From NCBI GenBank assembly GCA_017409405.1, contig JAFQSU010000078.1, positions 29,772 through 93,771 on the forward strand: a DNA stretch of 64,000 nucleotides. Reading direction: 5' to 3'. This DNA is from Oscillospiraceae bacterium (GTDB lineage: Bacteria > Bacillota > Clostridia > Oscillospirales > JAAYXM01). Positions 16,489 through 25,364 of the stretch are shown piece after piece. How positions within the stretch are numbered: position 1 is the first letter of the stretch; the number at the start of each line of letters is the position of its first letter. The position numbers were made by a program, and so were the translations under genes. The notes beneath the pieces were generated by a model, which saw nothing but the letters and a program-made list of their open reading frames with translations, did not search any database and was not told where the DNA came from.

Positions 16489-17175
16489 ATGGCAAACGGA
16501 CACAGACAAAGACTTCGTGTACGTTTTCAGGAGGAAAACATTGACACAATTCCTGAATATATTGTCGCCGAAAGGATTCTCCACGGCGTTATTTCTCAGA
16601 CCGATACCTGTGATACGGGTCGGTCGCTCATCAAAAACTTCGGAAGTCTTGCAAGCGCAATAGATGCGCCGCTATCTAAGCTCACAAAAATCCACGGTAT
16701 CGGCAGGGTTTCTGCGAAATTTTTCAAGCTCATTCCCCTGTTCTACAAAAAATACATACTGAGCAAGGAAGCAAAAGCCCCTGTTTTTGCAGATTCATGT
16801 GATGTAGTCAATTTTCTGCTCGAAAGATTTCGCGACTGCAATGACGAAATCATCGTTCTTCTCTGTCTTGACCCTAACGGCACATTGCTTAAATGCAAGC
16901 AGGTATGTGACGGGCCTCTGCTTGATTCGGACGACACTATCCGCTCCATTGTCGAGCTCGCCATAAACGTCAATGCGGTGCGTGTCATAACGGCAAGCAA
17001 CCAGAAGGACGGATTTCCTTCCACCTTCAGAAACAGAACAGCCGTACGTACTCTGTATAACACTCTGGAGCTTTCGGGCATACACCTTGATGACCATTTC
17101 ATCATTTCAGAGCGCGGATGTGAATCACTCTGCGAAAGAAGTATGATTCCCAAAATAGAATATTTGAAGCCGTGA
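16489..17175 (+). CDS. RadC/JAB-domain protein with altered metal-binding motif
   Basis: The 228-aa protein has the RadC (UPF0758) layout: an N-terminal helix-hairpin-helix part (KLTKIHGIGRVSAKFFKLI near residues 63-81) and a C-terminal JAB/MPN fold beginning near residue 100. In typical RadC the zinc site is HNHPSGDPxPSxxD. Here the aligned stretch reads ITASNQKDGFPSTFRN near residue 167, so both His are missing and only Gly-Phe-Pro-Ser remains. Metalloprotease activity is therefore unlikely. Canonical RadC itself lacks a proven repair function. Single gene with its own promoter and terminator. Confidence 0.8.
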   Translation: MANGHRQRLRVRFQEENIDTIPEYIVAERILHGVISQTDTCDTGRSLIKNFGSLASAIDAPLSKLTKIHGIGRVSAKFFKLIPLFYKKYILSKEAKAPVFADSCDVVNFLLERFRDCNDEIIVLLCLDPNGTLLKCKQVCDGPLLDSDDTIRSIVELAINVNAVRVITASNQKDGFPSTFRNRTAVRTLYNTLELSGIHLDDHFIISERGCESLCERSMIPKIEYLKP

Positions 17176-17201
17176 ACAGCAAAAGCCGTTCACGGTTTTT
17201 T
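17170..17201 (+). terminator. Intrinsic terminator after the RadC-like gene
   Basis: CCGTGAAC/GTTCACGG 8-bp stem with a 10-base loop and six Ts; the left arm overlaps the stop codon. Confidence 0.85.
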
Positions 17202-17267
17202 GTAACCCAATCCTCTTTCGCCGCATAAGGTAAAAATGAGAACATACACATAAAGGAGCGATAGTAC

Positions 17268-17504
17268 ATGAACGGTATATGCCGTCTTTGTGATATGAAC
17301 AGCGGAGAAACCGGGGAGATTGCGGAAATATCTCATTCCTGCAAAATTCGTCAGAGGCTTAGTGATTTGGGTTTTATATGCGGTACAAAAATAGAATGTC
17401 TCACAAAGAGTCCGCTCGGAGACCCGACGGCGTTTCTTGTGCGCGGAACCGTAATTGCTCTGCGCCGTGAGGACTCCCGATTCGTAAAGGTTCGGGTGAT
17501 TTAA
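17268..17504 (+). CDS. feoA: Ferrous iron transport protein A
   Basis: The 78-aa SH3-like protein supports FeoB-mediated Fe2+ uptake at the cytoplasmic face. Typical segments are GETGEIAEIS near residue 13, RQRLSDLGFICGTKIECL near residue 28 and the terminal VRVI strand. It is preceded by AAAGGAG and its stop codon lies 1 base before the feoB start, so the pair is an operon. I did not find a clear Fur or DtxR-type box upstream. Confidence 0.92.
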   Translation: MNGICRLCDMNSGETGEIAEISHSCKIRQRLSDLGFICGTKIECLTKSPLGDPTAFLVRGTVIALRREDSRFVKVRVI

Positions 17505-17505
17505 T

Positions 17506-19407
17506 ATGGGACTTACAAGAAGCTCGGTTGGTAAAAACGCGCAGGACTCAAGGCTTTCGATACACAGGAAACGCCCCGATGACCTTGTTGTGGCTCTCGC
17601 CGGAAATCCAAACGTCGGAAAAACCACTGTGTTCAACGCACTTACAGGAATGCGCCAGCATACCGGTAACTGGCCCGGCAAAACCGTCACCAATGCGCAA
17701 GGGTACTGTGAGTATGACGGTCGGGGATTTGTACTTGTCGATATCCCGGGTACATACTCCCTCTCGGCACGCTCTGCAGAAGAAGAGGTTGCCCGTGATT
17801 TTCTGTGCTCCGACACTCCCGATGCAGTTGTTGTCGTCTGCGACGCAACATGTCTTGAGCGAAATCTCATACTTGTTCTGCAAACACTCCAAATTACAAA
17901 GCGCGCTGTAGTGTGCGTAAATCTTATGGATGAGGCAAAAAAGCGCGGCATTGAGCTTGATCTTGAAGCACTGAGAAGTGAGCTTGGTGTCCCGGTTGTC
18001 TGCACTGAAGCACGCCGCAAAAAAGGGCTTTCAGACTTGCTTTCAAAAATCAAGGAGGTTGCATCCCTGCCGCCTGAAAATAACAGCTTTCCATCTTTCG
18101 TTTCTTCGGAGGAGATAGTCGCAGAGGCAGAAAGAATATATAATATGTGTGTCAAAACCTCCGATTGCGGATACACCGAAAAGGCACGGAAATTTGACAG
18201 ACTTCTCACAAGCCGAATCACAGGCTTTCCGATTATGCTGGTCATGCTTGCAATTATATTCTGGATAACCATAGAGGGTGCCAACCTGCCGTCGTCCTTG
18301 CTTTCTCAATTTTTATTCCGTCTTGAGATGCCTCTGTATGATTTTCTTGTTGCAGTAAATTTACCTCACGCACTCTCGGAAGCCATTACTTTCGGGATAT
18401 ACCGTGTTCTTGCATGGGTCGTATCCGTGATGCTTCCCCCTATGGCAATCTTTTTCCCGTTGTTTACTTTACTTGAAGACCTCGGATTTCTGCCGAGAAT
18501 CGCATTTAATCTCGACCGTATATTCAAAAAATGCAATGCATGCGGAAAACAAAGCCTTACCATGTGTATGGGCTTTGGATGTAATGCCGCCGGTGTTGTG
18601 GGTTGCAGAATTATAGACTCTCCGAGAGAACGACTGATTGCAATTATAACAAACAGCCTTGTTCCGTGTAACGGAAGGTTTCCGGCACTGATAACGCTTA
18701 TTACAATATTTTTCATCGGAGCAGGAGGCGGCATATCAAGCTCAATAACCTCTGCCGCACTTCTTACCCTTCTGATATTGCTTGGAATTCTCGCAACCTT
18801 TGCGGCCTCACGGCTTTTGTCATCAACTATTCTGCGAGGGCTGCCGTCCTCCTTTGCGCTTGAGCTTCCGCCGTACCGCCGTCCGCAGATAGGCAAGGTG
18901 ATTGTCCGCTCGGTCTTTGACCGCACGCTCTTTGTACTCGGTCGTGCAGTTTCCGTCGCCGCCCCTGCCGGACTCATAATATGGATTATGGCAAATATCA
19001 CATACGACGGACAGACACTTCTCGCCATATCATCCTCCGCCCTTGACCCTATAGCCCGTGTAATGGGGCTTGACGGAGTTATTCTCATGGCGTTTATTCT
19101 CGGCTTCCCTGCTAATGAAATTGTGATTCCGATTATAATCATGGCGTATACTGCAGGGGGCGCACTTACGGAGATGAACGATATAAGCTCACTTTCTGCC
19201 CTGCTCATTCAAAATGGGTGGACGTGGATGACAGCAGTCAGCACCATGCTCTTTTCGCTGATGCATTGGCCCTGCTCGACAACTCTCATGACAATAAAAA
19301 AAGAAACTCAAAGTCTGAAGTGGACAGCTGTTGCTTTTCTCACCCCGACGGTAATGGGAATCGCCGCATGCATAATATTCAATCTCATTTTAAAACTCTT
19401 CATATAA
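17506..19407 (+). CDS. feoB: Ferrous iron transporter FeoB
   Basis: The 633-aa membrane protein imports Fe2+ under anaerobic conditions. The N-terminal GTPase domain has G1 GNPNVGKTT (residues 33-41), G3 DIPGTYSL near residue 83 and G4 NLMDEA near 138. The membrane part starts near residue 240 and includes the FeoB Gate-type segments (PMAIFFPLFTLLEDLGFLPR, and CGKQSLTMCMGFGCNAAGV near residue 345). It is shorter than E. coli FeoB (773 aa), typical of forms with a short spacer and no C-terminal FeoC-like region. It ends in the palindromic terminator at 19406-19445. Confidence 0.94.
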   Translation: MGLTRSSVGKNAQDSRLSIHRKRPDDLVVALAGNPNVGKTTVFNALTGMRQHTGNWPGKTVTNAQGYCEYDGRGFVLVDIPGTYSLSARSAEEEVARDFLCSDTPDAVVVVCDATCLERNLILVLQTLQITKRAVVCVNLMDEAKKRGIELDLEALRSELGVPVVCTEARRKKGLSDLLSKIKEVASLPPENNSFPSFVSSEEIVAEAERIYNMCVKTSDCGYTEKARKFDRLLTSRITGFPIMLVMLAIIFWITIEGANLPSSLLSQFLFRLEMPLYDFLVAVNLPHALSEAITFGIYRVLAWVVSVMLPPMAIFFPLFTLLEDLGFLPRIAFNLDRIFKKCNACGKQSLTMCMGFGCNAAGVVGCRIIDSPRERLIAIITNSLVPCNGRFPALITLITIFFIGAGGGISSSITSAALLTLLILLGILATFAASRLLSSTILRGLPSSFALELPPYRRPQIGKVIVRSVFDRTLFVLGRAVSVAAPAGLIIWIMANITYDGQTLLAISSSALDPIARVMGLDGVILMAFILGFPANEIVIPIIIMAYTAGGALTEMNDISSLSALLIQNGWTWMTAVSTMLFSLMHWPCSTTLMTIKKETQSLKWTAVAFLTPTVMGIAACIIFNLILKLFI

Positions 19408-19445
19408 AACACGCCGTGACGGAAATTTCCGTCACGGCGTGTTTT
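19406..19445. terminator. 40-bp perfect palindrome, bidirectional terminator
   Basis: The whole stretch AAAACACGCCGTGACGGAAA plus its exact complement is palindromic. It separates feoB from the converging glycosyltransferase gene and overlaps both stop codons, so the terminator and the ends of both genes share bases. Confidence 0.9.
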
Positions 19446-20595
19446 ATTCAACCCCGTTATTCTTTAAAATTTCTTCCATCTGGCGGACACGGGCATCCCA
19501 TGAACAAGACCGTGCATGCTCTATCCTAAGCTCGGTTTTTGAGCTGTCGGGTTCAACCATTGCCTCTTCGCACTTCTCAAGAAATTCTTCTGCCCCGTGA
19601 GCTATATATACGGAATCCGAATATATGAGCACCTGTTCGGGCTGAGGAGTGCTGACAACAGGCTTTCCCGTTGCAAGGTATTCATAGAACTTAAGCGGAC
19701 TTACATCACGCGAAAGGTTTCCGTCCCTGAATACGTTAAGGCACACGTCAAAGCATTTGATATATGCCGGAAGGTCATCATACTTCTTCATGCCGAGGAA
19801 GTGAATATTGGGATATTGCTTGAGATAATCAAGATTTACCCCCGGCAGAGGCTTTCCTATCAGCACAACGGACCAGTCGGGGCGCATCTTTGCTATATGC
19901 TCTATCTTGTCATAGTCGATACATTCCTGAAGCATGCCGACAAATCCGACTATCGGATGCTTTATGTCTTTGATATCGTCGGGAGCTTCAAACTGTTCGT
20001 TTGCCGCGCGGTTGAAATGCTCAAAATTGACACCGTTGGGAAGCATTACCGCATTTTTGTTGTACGCGGAAAGCGTATCGTAAAGACCTGCCGCCGTCGC
20101 AAAAACGGTGTTTGCCTGCTCTGCAAGATTTTTTTCGAGGGTGTTTACAACTTCTTCGTTTATAAAACCCTTATATGCGCTGTGTCTGTCCACACAGTCG
20201 TACACAAGTGCGCTGTGAGGTATGTACGGCGCGGCATCTGCCGATGTCGGAGAATAGCACCACAGTATCGGATTTTCAAAGCCGTGAAGCTTCATTTTTT
20301 TGCGGACGAACCGCGCGAGCCTCTTCTGATTTATCTTATTTATGAGTCTGTTCTTGTTAAAGAACGGAAGAACGGGAGGCGTTGCATACACCGTAATGTT
20401 GTCACGGACATGCTCACCGGGCTTTCTGTACATAAAAAGTCTTTTCCACGCATTTTTATCCTTGAGCGGTGCGATATATGTCACCGGCGGATCAAAATAA
20501 AGGATTTCGTCTGCGGATATTCTGTTCATAACGTGCTGTTTGCGTGTCGGGAACGGGTGGTAACAGCTGGTTGAAAGACATACTATCTTATTCAT
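19444..20595 (-). CDS. Glycosyltransferase (GT4/TuaH-like)
   Basis: The 383-aa cytosolic or membrane-associated protein has the GT-B two-domain form. The nucleotide-sugar side is marked by VMLPNGVNFEHF near residue 204 and the C-terminal KFYEYLATGKPVVSTP near residue 318, whose Glu (in EYLATGKP) corresponds to the conserved catalytic-loop Glu of GT4 enzymes. The layout is close to TuaH of teichuronic acid synthesis. It is 17 bases downstream of the GT4-CsaB fusion, so it probably adds a sugar to the same wall polysaccharide. Donor and acceptor are unknown. Confidence 0.82.
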   Translation of the reverse strand: MNKIVCLSTSCYHPFPTRKQHVMNRISADEILYFDPPVTYIAPLKDKNAWKRLFMYRKPGEHVRDNITVYATPPVLPFFNKNRLINKINQKRLARFVRKKMKLHGFENPILWCYSPTSADAAPYIPHSALVYDCVDRHSAYKGFINEEVVNTLEKNLAEQANTVFATAAGLYDTLSAYNKNAVMLPNGVNFEHFNRAANEQFEAPDDIKDIKHPIVGFVGMLQECIDYDKIEHIAKMRPDWSVVLIGKPLPGVNLDYLKQYPNIHFLGMKKYDDLPAYIKCFDVCLNVFRDGNLSRDVSPLKFYEYLATGKPVVSTPQPEQVLIYSDSVYIAHGAEEFLEKCEEAMVEPDSSKTELRIEHARSCSWDARVRQMEEILKNNGVE

Positions 20596-20612
20596 GGTTT
20601 TCCTTCTTTCTC

Positions 20613-22832
20613 TTAATCAAAAAAGCTACGAAGCTGATTCATGTTTTCCTTTTCGTTTTCGCGCATTTCAATGCAGGCACGCTTCATACTCTCGCCATAT
20701 TCGCCGTCGCTCATGGTTCTGTCTATAAAACCGCAGAGAGCATCCGCCGTGCAATCATCATACAGAACGCACATTTCTCTTCCTATATAATTCATAAACC
20801 CCGTGACCTTGTGGTCATAAGCTATGCCTATTGTGGCAACTCCCTGCCCTGCACCGAAAACAAGCGCGTGCAGTCGCATTGCCATAATGACACGCATTTT
20901 TGCGAGGATTCCTATTACGGTATGAACGTCATATTCTCTGCGGATAATAACACACTGCGCCGAAATTGCATCGCTGACACGCTCCGCTATCGCAAGGTCC
21001 TTTTTTCTTTCCATCGGAATCAGCGTTATTTTCAGCCCGTACTTTTCAGCCGCATAATCTGCCGCCCTTGCAATGTGCTCTATCTTTTTATCAATGTCCT
21101 TCCAGTTTCTTATCGCGAGACACAGATAATCGGAATCCGCATCTATCCCCTCTGCCGCAAGAGCATCTGAAACCTCTCTGTCCTTTGCCGGAGTTATTCC
21201 GAGGGTGGGGTCAGCCGCAAGGCGCATGTTCGGTTTCTTTACTCCCATCGAAAGAAGCTCATTGTATGAATCCGGATCACGCAGGGTAATGCAGTCCGCA
21301 GTTTTATCAATGATCCGTGCCGCAAGCCTTCTGTTTATCTTCCGTCTTACGGGACCTATTCCGCAGCCGTACATCATGACTTTACAGCCGCACATACGGG
21401 CAGCAAGAAGCGTAAACAGATAAAAATACAATGACCGGCTTGACGTCGAATCCTGAATAAGGCTTCCGCCGCCGTTAATATACAGATGCGAGCGTGCAAG
21501 CTCACGAAACATTCCGAAAACATTGAATGTGTATATTGAACGTACACGGTAACGAAGCTTTGTCTGTTCTGGATTTTTTGACATAACGCAAATCTTTGTG
21601 TCGTCACAAACCTCGGTGATTTCACGGATAACAGCCTTCAGTATGGCATCATCGCCTGCATTGCCGCGACCGTAAGAGCCGCAGACGACCACACGTTTTT
21701 TCTTATCCGATGCGCCTTCGCACATTTTAAGTACCTTGCCGTAAATATCAAGCTGTGTGGAAACCATTGCGTCAAAGGAATACTTTTCGCTTGACTTTTC
21801 AAACAAGCGCTCTGCCATCTGACGGCGTGCATCAGGATTTTCGTAAAGATAGCGCAAATGCCCTGCAAGTGCGGAAACGTCCCCTACATCAAACAGCAGA
21901 CCGTCAACTCCGTCATCTATTATCTCCGGCATTGCACCAACCGCGGTTGAGACCATGGTGCATTTTGCTCTTGCAGACTCAAGAATGCTGTACGGAAAAC
22001 CTTCACTGACAGATGAAATCACACTTATATCAACAGCGCCGAGGAAGGAATCCATATCGTCTATCCAGCCTGCAAACACCACACGGTCTCCTATGCCAAG
22101 CTCTGCAACAAGCTCACGGAGCATTTCCGCCTGCTCACCGTCTCCGCCGAGGACGAGATACATCTCGGGACAGACCTTTGCGATTTGCGCCACTGCGCGG
22201 ACTGCCGTGGCTATATCCTTTACCGGATGAAAACGGGCGGCAATGCCACATACAACAGTGTTCTCTGTAGATTTTATGCCAAGACGGGACAAATACTCTT
22301 CGCGGGAAATGCGAGGTGTTATGTCCAGGTCAAAATCGATTCCGTTGTTTAATGTGAAAAGCTTGTACGGGTCAAAGCCTCGCTCTGTAAGAAGCTCGGA
22401 AAATGCGCGTGTAACCCCGATATAACCGTCAAGAAAGCGAAGTGCGACGGTATTGAGAAGTCCGTTTGTGAGAGCCTTTAAGATGCTTCCCATATAATCG
22501 AGCCGATAATCGCTGTGGACAGTAGTTATAACAGGGACCTTTACAAATCGTTTTATTGCCGATGCCATTACGTTTGCCTTTGCACCGTGGCAATGAACAA
22601 TATCATACCCGTCACACAAAATTTCTTTAATTTCAAGAAGGTCCTTTAACGGATTTCTGTTATGCACAACACGGGTGTTTATTCCCATTTTTCTGGCATC
22701 GTCGGCGAATTCTCCTTCACGGAGACTGACAAGCAACACCTCGTTGCTCTCGGAAAGCTTGGAAACAAGCGAAAGCACGTGCGTTTTTGCGCCGCCGACA
22801 TCTCCGCCGCCTATCATGTGAACAATTTTCAT
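20613..22832 (-). CDS. csaB: GT4 glycosyltransferase fused to CsaB polysaccharide pyruvyltransferase
   Basis: I start at ATG 22832 (after CAGGAG), giving 739 aa; a longer frame to 22862 has no ribosome site. Residues 1-375 are a complete GT4 enzyme: HMIGGGDVGGAKTHVLSL at the N-terminus, CGIAARFHPVKD near residue 198, SSVSEGFPYSILESARA near residue 276. After a short KKK linker, residues about 378-739 are CsaB: VVVCGSYGRGNAGDDAIL, YINGGGSLIQDSTS and VIMAMRLHALVFGAG. CsaB adds ketal pyruvate to secondary cell-wall polysaccharide, the group recognised by SLH domains. Normally csaB is a separate gene of about 360 codons. Confidence 0.88.
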   Translation of the reverse strand: MKIVHMIGGGDVGGAKTHVLSLVSKLSESNEVLLVSLREGEFADDARKMGINTRVVHNRNPLKDLLEIKEILCDGYDIVHCHGAKANVMASAIKRFVKVPVITTVHSDYRLDYMGSILKALTNGLLNTVALRFLDGYIGVTRAFSELLTERGFDPYKLFTLNNGIDFDLDITPRISREEYLSRLGIKSTENTVVCGIAARFHPVKDIATAVRAVAQIAKVCPEMYLVLGGDGEQAEMLRELVAELGIGDRVVFAGWIDDMDSFLGAVDISVISSVSEGFPYSILESARAKCTMVSTAVGAMPEIIDDGVDGLLFDVGDVSALAGHLRYLYENPDARRQMAERLFEKSSEKYSFDAMVSTQLDIYGKVLKMCEGASDKKKRVVVCGSYGRGNAGDDAILKAVIREITEVCDDTKICVMSKNPEQTKLRYRVRSIYTFNVFGMFRELARSHLYINGGGSLIQDSTSSRSLYFYLFTLLAARMCGCKVMMYGCGIGPVRRKINRRLAARIIDKTADCITLRDPDSYNELLSMGVKKPNMRLAADPTLGITPAKDREVSDALAAEGIDADSDYLCLAIRNWKDIDKKIEHIARAADYAAEKYGLKITLIPMERKKDLAIAERVSDAISAQCVIIRREYDVHTVIGILAKMRVIMAMRLHALVFGAGQGVATIGIAYDHKVTGFMNYIGREMCVLYDDCTADALCGFIDRTMSDGEYGESMKRACIEMRENEKENMNQLRSFFD

Positions 22833-22869
22833 ATTTACTCCTGATGCAAAAATTTTTAGCAAAAAACAG

Positions 22870-22898
22870 TTGTTATATTTTTACACATATTATATAAT
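22870..22898 (+). promoter_or_regulatory. Promoter of the DUF4330/ligase operon
   Basis: TTGTTA (22870-22875), 17-base spacer, TATAAT (22893-22898), about 50 bases before the DUF4330 start in the divergent region with csaB. Confidence 0.6.
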
Positions 22899-22947
22899 AG
22901 AATAAGTAATCGGTCAAGCATACATACAACGAAAGGAATTTAAAACC

Positions 22948-23451
22948 ATGAAAATTGTAAATGAAAAGGGAAAACTCTTCGGAATCATCAATGTCATCGA
23001 CCTTGTGATTCTTCTCGTCATCGCTCTCGTTGCCGTTGCAGCGGTATACAAGTTTGCGGCTCCTGCGGCAAGCAACGTAATCACTCCGAAAGCAGATATG
23101 ACTGTCACCATGCGCGTCCGAGGTGCGATGGACTATCTTGAAAATGAGGTGCTTAAGCTTGAGCCGGGCGCAAGGCTTGTAGCAGGCAGTGACTACATCG
23201 CAGATGCAAAGGTTGTTTCGGTCGAGAGCGTTCCTTATCTCTCCGCAGGCACAACCGATGAGGGTAAGTTTGTCACATCCGAAGATCCGCAGAAGTGCGA
23301 CCTCATTATCACCGTAAAATCCAAACAGTCAAAGACCGACCCGATTCTCAAAATCGGAACTCAGGAAGTCCGTATAGGTCGTGGCTTTATATTCAAGACC
23401 CAGACCGTAGAAGTTAATGCAATTATTGAAACGGTGGAATTTGATGGATAA
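22948..23451 (+). CDS. DUF4330 membrane-anchored protein
   Basis: The 167-aa protein starts MKIVNEKGKLFGIINVIDL, the DUF4330 signature, followed by a single membrane helix (about residues 15-38) and an outward or periplasm-side beta-rich domain of about 125 residues. DUF4330 genes commonly sit in polysaccharide or wall-polymer clusters of Clostridia, as here between the csaB genes and the O-antigen ligase. The function is unknown. Its stop overlaps the next start by 8 bases, so the two proteins are made together. Confidence 0.82.
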   Translation: MKIVNEKGKLFGIINVIDLVILLVIALVAVAAVYKFAAPAASNVITPKADMTVTMRVRGAMDYLENEVLKLEPGARLVAGSDYIADAKVVSVESVPYLSAGTTDEGKFVTSEDPQKCDLIITVKSKQSKTDPILKIGTQEVRIGRGFIFKTQTVEVNAIIETVEFDG

Positions 23452-25021
23452 CATGATTCGCAATTGCTTTATTGCGCGGCTGATATCGTTTTTTGCGGTA
23501 GCTTTTCCGGGAAGTATCCCCGGCAGAGTTGTTGCTTTTTGCTCACGCACATACCATGACAGTGTTACACGCCGTGCAGTTGTTGCTTTCTTTTCGGCAT
23601 CACCTAAAATTGTATATTCAAAGCTGTATAAGTTGCTTCTTTCGCTCAATACTTCACTTTCAAAGCTTGGCAAGGCTCTTGCCCCCGTGGTCGCCTCAAG
23701 TTTTATTCTGCGCTCTTTCCGTGCGGTTTCCTCCTCAAACCTCATTGAGCAAAGTCTCCTTTTCGGCTCTTTGAAGGCTCTCGGAATGAAGCGTTTGCTC
23801 ATTGCGGCATTTGCGCTTTACCTGCCGCTTGATGTGTTTATTCGTGATGTGCTGAAAATCAGCCTTCTCTCCTCGGTGTGGGATGAAGCGTTCATGCTTT
23901 TCTGTGTGGCATATATTATTTTCCGCATCTGCATAGCGGGGGAAATCAAAAAACCGCGCATAACTCCTGTTGACATGCCGCTTCTGTTTTTTACGGCTAT
24001 CGGTCTTTTGCTCATGGCAATTGTTTCTCCGAAAATCGGTCCTGCCGTTGCCGGTTACCGTGCGGTATGCCAGTTCATGCTTTGGTTCTTTGTTCTCACC
24101 CGTCTTATAGAAGATGACAAGGATTTCAAAACGCTGTACTTTACAGTGTGCGTTATGGCAACAGCCATTGCTCTGCACGGAATATACCAGTATATCGTCA
24201 AGGCGCCTATGCCGGCGCAATGGGTTGCCCAGGCAGAGGTCGGAGTGAGAACGAGGGTCTATTCCATTATCGGAAGCCCCAATGTTATGGGCGCTTTCCT
24301 TGTAATGACCGCTCCAATGATTGCAGCATGCGCATATTACGCCGAAAAGCTTTGGGTTAAATGCCTTATGTGGGGTATAACATGTCTTTTGTGTCTCGCA
24401 ACGCTTTTCACGTTCTCACGCGGCGCATGGTTCGGGCTCACGGTCGCAGTCGTGATTTTTTCGCTTCTTGTTGACAGAAAGCTTCTCGCTGTTGCCGCAG
24501 TGGGTATACTCGGTGTTATTTTCTGTGTGCCTGAAATTTCCAATAGAATCGCTTTTCTGTTTACCTCGGATTTTGCCGCGGCAAACTCTTCCGGGGGAAG
24601 AGGAGAGCGTTGGCAGATAGGTCTTTCGCTCTGGCGGCAGAACCGCCTGTTCGGCTTCGGTCTCGGCAGGTATGGCGGTGCAATAGCAATGCAGAATCAG
24701 GAAATAGAGAACATCGTGTATTATTACATGGATAACTACTATCTCAAAACCCTGACCGAAATGGGACTTATCGGCCTCATTTCATATGTATGGCTTCTGC
24801 TTCGCAATTTTCTCTGGTCGTGCAGAAGTGTATTTAAAACTCAGAAAAACAAAATGTCCTGTCTTATCAGCGGAATAATAGCAGGTCAGATTGGTGTACT
24901 TGCCCATTCGTATTTTGAAAACATTTTTGAAGTTCCCTATATGAATGCATACTTCTGGGGACTTTCGGCGGCGGTAATGTATCTTGGATATCTTCGCCGC
25001 AGAAAAAACGACAAGGCATAA
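23444..25021 (+). CDS. O-antigen-ligase/Wzy-like membrane protein
   Basis: Starting at ATG 23444 the 525-aa product overlaps the DUF4330 stop by 8 bases. After an unusual ~105-residue N-terminal region without family resemblance come about ten to twelve membrane helices (from residue 112). The Wzy_C/WaaL hallmark TLFTFSRGAWFGLTVAV is near residue 318 and a large loop with GERWQIGLSLWRQNRLFGFG near residue 388. In Gram-positives such proteins polymerise or attach wall polysaccharide outside the membrane. With csaB and DUF4330 it probably serves the SLH-binding polymer. Confidence 0.83.
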   Translation: MDNMIRNCFIARLISFFAVAFPGSIPGRVVAFCSRTYHDSVTRRAVVAFFSASPKIVYSKLYKLLLSLNTSLSKLGKALAPVVASSFILRSFRAVSSSNLIEQSLLFGSLKALGMKRLLIAAFALYLPLDVFIRDVLKISLLSSVWDEAFMLFCVAYIIFRICIAGEIKKPRITPVDMPLLFFTAIGLLLMAIVSPKIGPAVAGYRAVCQFMLWFFVLTRLIEDDKDFKTLYFTVCVMATAIALHGIYQYIVKAPMPAQWVAQAEVGVRTRVYSIIGSPNVMGAFLVMTAPMIAACAYYAEKLWVKCLMWGITCLLCLATLFTFSRGAWFGLTVAVVIFSLLVDRKLLAVAAVGILGVIFCVPEISNRIAFLFTSDFAAANSSGGRGERWQIGLSLWRQNRLFGFGLGRYGGAIAMQNQEIENIVYYYMDNYYLKTLTEMGLIGLISYVWLLLRNFLWSCRSVFKTQKNKMSCLISGIIAGQIGVLAHSYFENIFEVPYMNAYFWGLSAAVMYLGYLRRRKNDKA

Positions 25022-25034
25022 TAATATAATGTAC

Positions 25035-25067
25035 AAAGAGCATCAACCGCTAAGGTTGATGCTCTTT
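25035..25067 (+). terminator. Intrinsic terminator after the ligase gene
   Basis: AAAGAGCATCAACC and its complement form a 14-bp stem with loop GCTAA, beginning 13 bases after the stop codon. Confidence 0.8.
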
Positions 25068-25122
25068 AATCGTTTTTTTCGCTCGTTGCCTTCTCAAGCT
25101 TCGAATCCTTCCATTTCTGAAT

Positions 25123-25158
25123 ATAAAAACAACACACCCGAAGGGGTGTGTTGTTTTT
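25123..25158 (-). terminator. Terminator after the tRNA 3'-end remnant
   Basis: ATAAAAACAACACACC pairs with GGTGTGTTGTTTTTAT around a CGAA-centred loop. On the minus strand it directly follows the CCA end of the tRNA remnant, just as the terminator at 25330-25364 follows the intact tRNA. Confidence 0.75.
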
Positions 25159-25159
25159 A

Positions 25160-25186
25160 TGGTCGAGATGACAGGATTCGAACCTG
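25160..25186 (-). repeat. Duplicate of the tRNA-Pro 3' end (27 bp), att-site-like
   Basis: These 27 bases are identical to 25364-25390, the T-arm, acceptor 3' strand and CCA of tRNA-Pro. No matching 5' acceptor half is found next to it, so this is a 3' fragment and not a second tRNA. The 177 bases between the copies hold inverted, palindrome-rich sequence and the tRNA terminator, without an integrase gene. Confidence 0.8.
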
Positions 25187-25329
25187 TAGCCGCAAGCGAT
25201 GCAAGCATCGCCTACGGCAAAGCGGCGGATGCCCCCACTCGCTCGCCTTTATTTGCCTTGGGCAAATAAAGAGCAACCGCTCGGGGATGGCGATGCAGGA
25301 TGCCGCAGGTTCGTTTTTACGAATTGAAA

Positions 25330-25364
25330 AAGAAAGAGGTAGACACAGCGTCTACCTCTTTCTT
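25330..25364 (-). terminator. tRNA-Pro terminator
   Basis: AAGAAAGAGGTAGAC and its complement form a 15-bp stem with a 5-base loop; on the minus strand a T-run (TTTTTC) follows. It abuts the encoded CCA end. Confidence 0.8.
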
